From Pseudomonadota bacterium (GTDB lineage Bacteria > Pseudomonadota > Alphaproteobacteria > Azospirillales > Azospirillaceae), in NCBI GenBank assembly GCA_023412175.1, contig JAEYOB010000460.1:1-9889 (forward strand): a stretch of 9,889 nucleotides of DNA. Direction: 5' to 3'. The notes beneath the pieces are model-generated. The model was not told the DNA's origin, made no database searches, and worked only from the letters and a program-made list of their open reading frames with translations. Every line of letters starts with the position of its first letter. The stretch's first letter is position 1. Shown here one piece after another: positions 1 through 5,041 of the stretch. The position numbers and the translations under genes are program-made.

Positions 1-178
1 CGACCGCGACCGCTGCGGCCCGGCCGAATTGCGTCTGATCGAGCGCGTCATCGCCGTGTCGGTGGCCGAGCGCCGCAAGTCGCGCTGGTGGATTTCCGAG
101 GAAATGCGGACCCTGCTGGCCGAAACCGAACGCCTCGACCCCGATCTTCTCCGCGCGGCCACCACGCCCACCACGTGA
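1..178 (+). CDS. C-terminal end of an unrecognised protein (5' truncated)
   Basis: The frame is open from base 2 to a TGA at 176-178 and gives 58 residues. The window edge cuts off the start. The visible part is charged and probably helical: it begins DRDRCGPAELRLIERVIAVS, continues with an Arg/Lys/Trp-rich stretch (ERRKSRWWISEE) and ends in a short Thr/Pro tail. No catalytic motif, membrane segment or recognisable domain is present. Codon choice (G/C at third positions) matches the genes downstream, so a real coding end is likely. It lies 73 bp upstream of the GGDEF gene on the same strand, but an inverted repeat in between argues mildly against a tight operon. I do not recognise the family. 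Confidence 0.55.
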   Translation, partial: DRDRCGPAELRLIERVIAVSVAERRKSRWWISEEMRTLLAETERLDPDLLRAATTPTT

Positions 179-225
179 AACCGGAAGCGCTGGAAGCGGA
201 TTTCGCGGCATGCAGGTCCGGTTTC
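177..225. repeat. 9-bp inverted repeat in the 73-bp gap before the GGDEF gene
   Basis: GAAACCGGA at 177-185 is the exact reverse complement of TCCGGTTTC at 217-225, with 31 nt between the arms. The left arm overlaps the last two bases of the stop codon of the upstream gene. No T-tract follows, so it is a poor intrinsic terminator. It could be an operator or part of a dispersed palindromic element. The core ACCGGA/TCCGGT resembles the ACCGGAATTT core of the larger palindrome at 1926-1968, which suggests a related repeat family. Confidence 0.35.
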
Positions 226-251
226 CCCGAAAGACTCCCTGAGACGATGCC

Positions 252-1922
252 ATGCCCGACATAAGGATCCGGTGGAGCGACGCGCTGGCGGTCGGGACCG
301 CGGCACTGGACGCCGACCACCAGCACCTCTTCGCGCTGACCAACGAGGTGATGGCGGCGATCCTCGACGGCCGTGCCGCCGATGTGGTCAAGACGGCCGT
401 CGAGGAGCTGGAGGACTACACTCGCCAGCACTTCAGCCGGGAAGAAGCGCTGCTGTTCGAAACCGGCTATCCCGAGGCGGAAGCGCATCGCGCATCGCAC
501 AACCACCTTCTGGCGCAGCTCGGCGAGATCCGCGACATCGTCGGCAAGGAGCAGCAGCCGGAGCGCGTCGGGCGCTTCCTGCAGGCGTGGATCCTCGACC
601 ATATCCTGGTTGCGGACATGGAGTACGCGCGCTTCCTGCGCAAACGGGCGCGGACCGAGGCGCCGGCCGAAGTCGCCCAGAAGATCCTGGTGGTCGAAAG
701 CTCGCGCTTCTTCTCGTCGATGCTGCAGCAGGAGATCCAGGCGGCGACCGGGCTGGCCGTCGATTGCTGCGGCACCTTCGCGGAGGCACGGACGGCGCTG
801 CACGCGCGCGGGCGCGAGTACGTGGTGGCGGTGCTCAACATCATCCTGCCGGACGCCGCCGACGGGGCCATGGCGTCCCTGTGCCGGGAGACCGGCGTCC
901 CCACCATCGTCTTCACCGGCTCCTATTCCGAGGATCTGCGCGAGCGCCTGACCGCCGAAGGCGTCCTCGACTACATCGTCAAGGACACCCCGGCCAGCAT
1001 CGGCCAGCTCATCTCGGTGATCCAGCGGCTGGTGCGCAACCGGCACGCCAAGGCGCTGGTGGTCGACGATTCGGTGACCTCGCGGGCCTACATCGGCGAT
1101 CTGCTGCGCCAGTACAATTTCCGCGTCCTCCAGGCCACCAACGGCGTCGAGGCCCTGGAGCAGCTGAACGGGAACCCGGACATCAGCCTCGTCATCACCG
1201 ACTTCCACATGCCGCGCATGGACGGGATGGAGATGGTGCGGCGCATGCGCGCCACCCATTCCAAGGACCGGCTGACCATCATCGGCCTGTCGTCCGGCGG
1301 CGGCACCGCCATATCCGCCCGCTTCATCAAGGCCGGCGCCAACGACTTCCTGCCCAAGCCGTTCCTGCGCGAGGAATTCTACTGCCGCGTCACGCAGAAC
1401 ATGGAACTGCTGGACCTCATCACCTCGCTGCGCGAGGTCTCGACCACCGACTATCTGACCGGCCTGTACAACCGGCGCCACTTCTACGACGTCGGCGAGA
1501 CGCTGTTCGCCAGCATGCAGCGCGGCACCATCACGCTGACCGCCGCCATCATCGACGTGGATCACTTCAAGCGCGTCAACGACGCGCTTGGCCATGACGC
1601 CGGCGATACCGTGCTGAAGGCGGTGGCGCGCAACCTGCGCGCCAGCATCCGCGAGGCCGAGATCATCGCCCGCATCGGCGGGGAGGAGTTCGCGGTGCTC
1701 GCCATCAATCTGGCGCCGGAGAGCGTGCCCAGCTTCTTCGAGCGGCTGCGCGCCGCGGTCAACGGGGTCGAAATCACCATTGCCGGCCAGCCGGTCCCGG
1801 TGACCGCCAGCATCGGCGTCTGCCGCAGCGGCGGCGCCACCCTGGACGCGATGATGAGCAAGGCCGACGAGATGCTGTACCTCGCCAAGCGTTCCGGGCG
1901 GAACCGCGTCGAGGTGGGCTGA
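252..1922 (+). CDS. Hemerythrin / receiver / receiver / GGDEF diguanylate cyclase
   Basis: A cytoplasmic signalling protein of 556 aa that probably makes c-di-GMP from two GTP under oxygen or redox control. Residues 1-135 are a bacteriohemerythrin domain with every di-iron ligand in place: H23, H60xxxE64, H79xxxH83, H117xxxxD122. Residues 143-262 form a receiver-like domain with Asn196 where the phospho-accepting Asp belongs and a degraded acidic pocket (E149, S150). Residues 266-385 are an intact receiver: D272/D273, phospho-Asp D317, S347/S348, K369-P370. Residues 397-556 are a GGDEF domain with IDVDHFK (434-440), NDALGHDAGD (443-452) and an active-type GGEEF (476-480). The putative inhibitory site five residues upstream reads R467-E-A-E470, not RxxD. 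There is no signal peptide or membrane segment. The ATG at 252 is chosen because the hemerythrin domain begins immediately after it. The Shine-Dalgarno sequence is weak. No cognate histidine kinase lies in the window. Confidence 0.93.
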   Translation: MPDIRIRWSDALAVGTAALDADHQHLFALTNEVMAAILDGRAADVVKTAVEELEDYTRQHFSREEALLFETGYPEAEAHRASHNHLLAQLGEIRDIVGKEQQPERVGRFLQAWILDHILVADMEYARFLRKRARTEAPAEVAQKILVVESSRFFSSMLQQEIQAATGLAVDCCGTFAEARTALHARGREYVVAVLNIILPDAADGAMASLCRETGVPTIVFTGSYSEDLRERLTAEGVLDYIVKDTPASIGQLISVIQRLVRNRHAKALVVDDSVTSRAYIGDLLRQYNFRVLQATNGVEALEQLNGNPDISLVITDFHMPRMDGMEMVRRMRATHSKDRLTIIGLSSGGGTAISARFIKAGANDFLPKPFLREEFYCRVTQNMELLDLITSLREVSTTDYLTGLYNRRHFYDVGETLFASMQRGTITLTAAIIDVDHFKRVNDALGHDAGDTVLKAVARNLRASIREAEIIARIGGEEFAVLAINLAPESVPSFFERLRAAVNGVEITIAGQPVPVTASIGVCRSGGATLDAMMSKADEMLYLAKRSGRNRVEVG

Positions 1923-1925
1923 CGC

Positions 1926-1968
1926 CTGGAGCAAATTCCGGTCCGTCATAAACCGGAATTTGCTCCAG
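1926..1968 (+). terminator. Perfect 17-bp palindrome downstream of the GGDEF gene; likely terminator or dispersed repeat
   Basis: Arm 1926-1942 (CTGGAGCAAATTCCGGT) is the perfect reverse complement of arm 1952-1968, with a 9-nt loop. It starts four bases after the TGA at 1920-1922. On the + strand it is followed by CTTTTGATTTA, a short T-rich run, so it can act as an intrinsic terminator for the GGDEF gene. On the minus strand no T-tract follows. Such a long, A/T-containing perfect palindrome in very GC-rich DNA also looks like a dispersed intergenic palindromic element that may have been co-opted as a terminator. Confidence 0.7.
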
Positions 1969-1993
1969 ACTTTTGATTTAGCGAGCAGATTCA

Positions 1994-2020
1994 CGCTACC
2001 GGACCTTCGGTCCGTTCGCG
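1994..2020. repeat. Second imperfect hairpin between the convergent genes
   Basis: CGGACC (2000-2005) pairs with GGTCCG (2009-2014) around a 3-nt TTC loop. After an interrupted section the stem continues with CGC (1994-1996) against GCG (2018-2020). It sits eight bases beyond the stop codon of the minus-strand dehydrogenase gene and 25 bases after the large palindrome. It could end minus-strand transcripts or block RNA decay, but no T-run follows it on either strand. It may be the second half of a composite repeat together with 1926-1968. Confidence 0.5.
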
Positions 2021-2027
2021 ATCCGCT

Positions 2028-3011
2028 CTACCCCGGACGCCGCCGCTCCCAGACCTCCGGGTTGACGAGGTGCAGCGGCTGGCGGCCGGAAAGCGCGTCG
2101 ATCACCGACTCCGCGACCATCAGCGCCATGCGCACCAGACACTCCTCGGTGGAACTGCCGGTGTGCGGGCTGAGCGCCACGTTGTCCAGCCCCAGCAGCG
2201 GATGCCCCGCCGGCAGCGGCTCGCGCGAGAAGACGTCGAGGTCGGCCCCGGCGATCCGCTTCGCGCGCAACGCCTCGACCAGCGCATCTTCGTCGAGCGT
2301 TGGGCCGCGGCCGGTGTTGATGAGCACGGCCGAGGGCTTCATCAGCGCCAGTTCGCGCCGGCCGATGAGGTTGCGGGTCGACTCGCGCAGCGGCAGGTGC
2401 AGCGACACCACGTCGGCGGCGTGCAGCAGGTCGTCCAGGCTCTCCACCTTGGAATAGCCGAGCGCCTCCACCTGCTCGGGCGGAGCCGAGGGGCTGTGCA
2501 CCAGGACGCGCATGCCGAAGCCGTGATGCGCCATGCGCGCCGTCGCGCGGCCGATGTCGCCGAAGCCGACGATGCCCAGCACCTTGCCCGACAGTTCCGC
2601 GAAAGGCAGCCGGTAGCGGACGTCGAAGTCACCGGCTTGCGCCGCCACGTGCGCCGGCACGATCTGCTTGGCGAGCGCCAGCATCAGCGCGACGGCCTGC
2701 TCGGCCACCGACACCGTGTTGCCGCCGGGCGTGTTGGTGACCGGGATCCCGAGCGCCGTCGCATGCGGGATGTCGATCTGATCGACGCCGACGCCGTGGT
2801 TGGCGACGATGCGCAGCCTGGGTGCGGCGTCCATGGACGCCGCCTTCAGCCCGGCGTTGCGGGTGATGGCGGCGTCCGCCCCACCGATCAGCGGCACCAC
2901 GTCAGCCGTGTCGGCGGAAGGGGAGCGCACAAGCGTGATCCCCGCCTCCTCCAGCCGGCGCTCGCCGGCGACGTGGATCGGCTGGACGATCAGGCAGACG
3001 GGCTGGGCCAC
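2028..3011 (-). CDS. D-isomer-specific 2-hydroxyacid dehydrogenase family protein
   Basis: A cytoplasmic oxidoreductase of 327 aa that should interconvert a D-2-hydroxy acid and a 2-oxo acid. The family layout is complete: split substrate domain (about 1-95 and 285-327) around a Rossmann domain with GFGDIG at 149-154, catalytic R235 (NTGRG), E264 (SREPLP) and H283 (SPHTGSS). There is no C-terminal ACT domain, so it is not a classical regulated SerA. After the second Rossmann strand the sequence is VLVHSPS (169-175) with no Asp, so NADP or mixed cofactor use is possible. I chose the GTG at 3011-3009 because GGAGG (3021-3017) lies five bases upstream and the conserved domain begins right after it. 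An upstream in-frame ATG at 3065 would add 18 residues encoded partly by a GC hairpin. It is the last gene of a three-gene operon. The substrate is unknown. Confidence 0.88.
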   Translation of the reverse strand: MAQPVCLIVQPIHVAGERRLEEAGITLVRSPSADTADVVPLIGGADAAITRNAGLKAASMDAAPRLRIVANHGVGVDQIDIPHATALGIPVTNTPGGNTVSVAEQAVALMLALAKQIVPAHVAAQAGDFDVRYRLPFAELSGKVLGIVGFGDIGRATARMAHHGFGMRVLVHSPSAPPEQVEALGYSKVESLDDLLHAADVVSLHLPLRESTRNLIGRRELALMKPSAVLINTGRGPTLDEDALVEALRAKRIAGADLDVFSREPLPAGHPLLGLDNVALSPHTGSSTEECLVRMALMVAESVIDALSGRQPLHLVNPEVWERRRPG

Positions 3012-3016
3012 ACACA

Positions 3017-3021
3017 CCTCC
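3017..3021 (-). promoter_or_regulatory. Shine-Dalgarno site that decides a GTG start
   Basis: On the minus strand GGGAGG is followed by TGTGT and then GTG at 3011-3009. This ideal core and 5-nt spacing favour the GTG start for the 2-hydroxyacid dehydrogenase over the in-frame ATG 54 bases further upstream. A second in-frame GTG at 3017-3015 overlaps the site itself and is therefore unlikely to be the start. Confidence 0.7.
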
Positions 3022-3034
3022 CAATGGCCGAACT

Positions 3035-3060
3035 CCCCTCCCCCCGCGCGGGGAGAGGGG
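3035..3060. repeat. GC hairpin inside the operon spacer
   Basis: CCCCTC (3035-3040) pairs with GAGGGG (3055-3060). After one mismatch CCCC (3042-3045) pairs with GGGG (3050-3053), leaving a GCGC loop. It fills much of the 57-bp spacer between the short-chain dehydrogenase stop and the GTG start of the last operon gene. Simple palindromes of the form CCCTCTCCCC-GCGC-GGGGAGAGGG are widely scattered between genes in GC-rich proteobacteria (recalled general knowledge). No T-tract follows, so mRNA processing or stabilisation is likelier than full termination. Confidence 0.6.
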
Positions 3061-3068
3061 AACAACGC

Positions 3069-3854
3069 TCACACCGACTTCGTCTGTCCGCCGTCGACGC
3101 GGATCTTACTGCCGGTGATGTAGGACGCCCGCTCGCTGGCGAGGAAGGCGACCGCGTCGGCGAACTCCTCCGGGTTGCCGTAGCGGCCCATGGGGATGGC
3201 GGCCTTGGCCGAGGCCGCAATCTCCTCCAGCGACTTGCCCTGCTTCTTGGCGTTGGCGTTGTCCAGCTCGCCGATGCGCTCGGTCTGGATGCGGCCGGGC
3301 AGCACCATGTTGACGGTGATGCCCTTGCCCGCCACCTCGGTCGCCAGCGTCTTGGACCAGCCGAGGATCGCCGCGCGCACGCCGTTAGACAGGCCGAGGT
3401 TGGGGATCGGCTGCTCGATGCCCGACGAGCCGATGGTGATGACGCGGCCCCAGCCGCGCTCCTCCATCGCCGGCAGCAGGCGCTGCGTCAGGTGGAACAG
3501 GTGTCCGGCCATGGTGGCGAACTGGGCGGTCCACTGGTCAAGCGTCGCGTCGCGCGCGGTGCCCGGCGGCGGCCCGCCGGAGTTGTTGACCAGGATGTCC
3601 ACCCCACCCTCGGCCAGCACCGCGTCGGCCAGACGGTCCACCGACGCGCGGTCGGACAGGTCGAGCGGCATGGCGCGGGCGCGCTTCCGCTGATCCTCGG
3701 GAAGCTGCGCGATCCATTCCTGGATGCGCGCCTCGGTGCGGGCGGCGGCGATGACCGTGGCGCCCTCGGCCAGCAGGGCGCGGGCCGACGCGGCGCCGAG
3801 GCCGCGGCTGGCGCCCAGCACCAGGGCGCGGCGGTTGGCGATTCCCAGATCCAT
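3069..3854 (-). CDS. Atypical short-chain dehydrogenase/reductase (3-oxoacyl-ACP-reductase-like)
   Basis: A 261-aa Rossmann-fold protein of the classical SDR length. The nucleotide-binding GASRGLG is at 14-20, the structural NNSG at 90-93, and the C-terminal ITGSKIRVDGG signature lies near the end. R39 at the end of strand 2 hints at NADP. The catalytic tetrad is mostly absent in an ungapped comparison with the family consensus: Ser143 is kept, but Tyr is Ser156, Lys is Arg160 and the helix-4 Asn is Met115. The sequence around it, PIPNLGLSN (149-157), is typical of a real subgroup described as BKR-like SDRs without a perfect tetrad, so this is a family trait, not a mutation. The ATG overlaps the stop of the upstream gene by one base (TGATG), with AAGGAGAT eight bases upstream, so translation is probably coupled. 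The substrate is unknown. Annotation as FabG would be wrong. Confidence 0.9.
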   Translation of the reverse strand: MDLGIANRRALVLGASRGLGAASARALLAEGATVIAAARTEARIQEWIAQLPEDQRKRARAMPLDLSDRASVDRLADAVLAEGGVDILVNNSGGPPPGTARDATLDQWTAQFATMAGHLFHLTQRLLPAMEERGWGRVITIGSSGIEQPIPNLGLSNGVRAAILGWSKTLATEVAGKGITVNMVLPGRIQTERIGELDNANAKKQGKSLEEIAASAKAAIPMGRYGNPEEFADAVAFLASERASYITGSKIRVDGGQTKSV

Positions 3855-4783
3855 CAGGCGATCTCCTTCAGGCGCTTTTCTTGGCGGGTCAGCAGGCGCT
3901 CGATGTCGGCGACGTCCTTGGGCGACAGCGCGCCGCCCGGCTTGCGCAGCGTCGCCGAGGCGATGGCCCCGCGCTTGGCGAGCACGTACTTGCGCGCCAC
4001 TAGGCCGATGCCCTGCTGCTGCTCGTAGCGGGCGTAGGGCAGGTAGGCGTCGAAGATGTCGTGCGCGCGCTCCGCGTCGCCCTTGGCATAGGCGTCCACC
4101 ACCCCGACCATCATCTCGGGGAAGGCGAAGCCGGTCATGGCGCCGTCGGCGCCGCGGCCCATCTCCTCCGGCAGGAACAGGCCGCCGTTGCCGGTCAGGA
4201 TGCTGACCCGGCGCACCTCGCCCTTGTCCGAGGCGGCGCGCAGGGCGGTGATCTTGCCCAGCCCCGGCCAGTCCTCGTGCTTGACCATGACGCAGGTCGG
4301 CAGGTCCTTGATGATGCGGTTGAGCACCGGCGTCGGAATCTGCACGTTGGTGGTCAGCGGATAGTCCTGGAGCACGAACGGCGTCCTGCCCAGCGCCTCG
4401 GCCACCCCGGCGTAGTAGCCGTAGATCTGGTCGTCGCTGCGCAGGTGGCCGGCCGGGGCGACCATGACGCCGGCGGCGCCGTCGCCCATCACCGCGTCGG
4501 CCAGTTCGCGCATCGGCGCGAAGCCGGGGGCGGAGACGCCGACCACCGTCGGGATCTTCCCGTCCACGCGCTTCAGCACCCGGCGCACGAAGGTCCGCGA
4601 TTCCTCGGCGGTCAGCTTGGGCGCCTCGCCCATGATGCCCAGCACGGTGATGCCGGTGACGCCGCGCTCCAGGTAGAAATCGACCATGCGGTCGGTGCTG
4701 GCGAGATCGAGGTCGCCGCTCTCCGTGAACGGCGTCACCGCGATGATGAAGACGCCTTTGGCGGACTCGTCCAACAACGCCAT
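3854..4783 (-). CDS. DapA/NanA-superfamily lyase or dehydratase
   Basis: A 309-aa (beta/alpha)8 class I aldolase-superfamily enzyme. It should form a Schiff base between Lys168 (VMVKHEDWPG) and a 2-oxo acid, assisted by Tyr141 (LQDYPLTTN). The usual GTTGE motif appears as GIMGE (49-53), so the Thr pair of true DapA is missing. The position of the DapA substrate-binding Arg, five residues after the Tyr, is Asn146. Hence it is not dihydrodipicolinate synthase. A sugar-acid dehydratase or aldolase is more plausible, but the substrate cannot be read from sequence. A conserved C-terminal block (ILTGNGGLFLPEEMGRGADG and onward) marks a distinct subfamily. I use the ATG at 4783-4781 because AGGAGAGG (4800-4793) is nine bases upstream and the fold begins there. 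A 44-codon upstream in-frame extension looks non-coding. It is the first gene of the operon. Confidence 0.88.
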   Translation of the reverse strand: MALLDESAKGVFIIAVTPFTESGDLDLASTDRMVDFYLERGVTGITVLGIMGEAPKLTAEESRTFVRRVLKRVDGKIPTVVGVSAPGFAPMRELADAVMGDGAAGVMVAPAGHLRSDDQIYGYYAGVAEALGRTPFVLQDYPLTTNVQIPTPVLNRIIKDLPTCVMVKHEDWPGLGKITALRAASDKGEVRRVSILTGNGGLFLPEEMGRGADGAMTGFAFPEMMVGVVDAYAKGDAERAHDIFDAYLPYARYEQQQGIGLVARKYVLAKRGAIASATLRKPGGALSPKDVADIERLLTRQEKRLKEIA

Positions 4784-5041
4784 GTGCTGTCGCCTCTCCT
4801 GAGTGTTCGTTGGCGCATACCCAAGCACCATCGCCGGTCGCTGTCCAGGGCGCGCGGGAACCGCATGGCGCTCATGCGCGTGATGCGGTGCCGCGGCAGG
4901 CCTCGTGCCCCCCAACCGCCGGGCCGCAAAATTGTCACCGCGGAAGACGGCATTTAACTGAAATTTTACCGTGCCTGGTCGCAGGCCATTAACCCTGCGG
5001 ATAGAAGATCATTCGTACTCGATCGATCAAAGGTTCCGACC
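4784..5041. promoter_or_regulatory. Divergent 258-bp intergenic region with no gene
   Basis: This stretch separates the minus-strand catabolic operon from the plus-strand beta-helix gene, so it should contain promoters for both. An A/T-rich island at about 4927-4970 stands out from its GC-rich surroundings. It includes TTGTCA at 4932-4937, a possible -35 for the + strand; on the minus strand the same place reads GTGACA. No convincing -10 box sits at the right distance for either, so the promoters are not assigned. A short palindromic CGATCGATC (5020-5028) and a 6-bp hairpin lie close to the + start codon. The Shine-Dalgarno sequence for the + gene is a modest AAAGG at 5029-5033. Confidence 0.5.
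4980..4999. repeat. Short inverted repeat 42 bp upstream of the beta-helix gene
   Basis: CGCAGG (4980-4985) and CCTGCG (4994-4999) are perfect inverted arms around an 8-nt, A/T-containing centre (CCATTAAC). The size and spacing fit a dimeric regulator's operator or a small 5'-UTR hairpin. With only 6-bp arms it could also be chance. Confidence 0.35.

Noticed and set aside
48..1994. Long open frame on the minus strand opposite the GGDEF gene
   Set aside because: Its product is low-complexity, rich in Arg, Gly, Asp, Val and Leu with no domain, and it is the antisense of a protein with clear motifs. GC-rich codon use produces such frames.
2070..4028. Long open frame on the plus strand opposite the operon
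   Set aside because: It is antisense to two well-supported enzymes and shows only biased composition with no recognisable fold.
3854..4783. Naming the lyase gene dapA
   Set aside because: The Thr pair and the substrate-binding Arg of dihydrodipicolinate synthase are absent, and the neighbours are catabolic oxidoreductases, not lysine biosynthesis genes.
4784..4915. 44-codon N-terminal extension of the DapA-like protein
   Set aside because: It lies upstream of AGGAGAGG at the correct distance from the ATG at 4783, and the added residues look like translated spacer.
4810..4992. Possible 60-aa ORF in the divergent spacer
   Set aside because: It has no good ribosome-binding site, an odd composition and an overlap with the expected promoters. 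Nothing supports translation.
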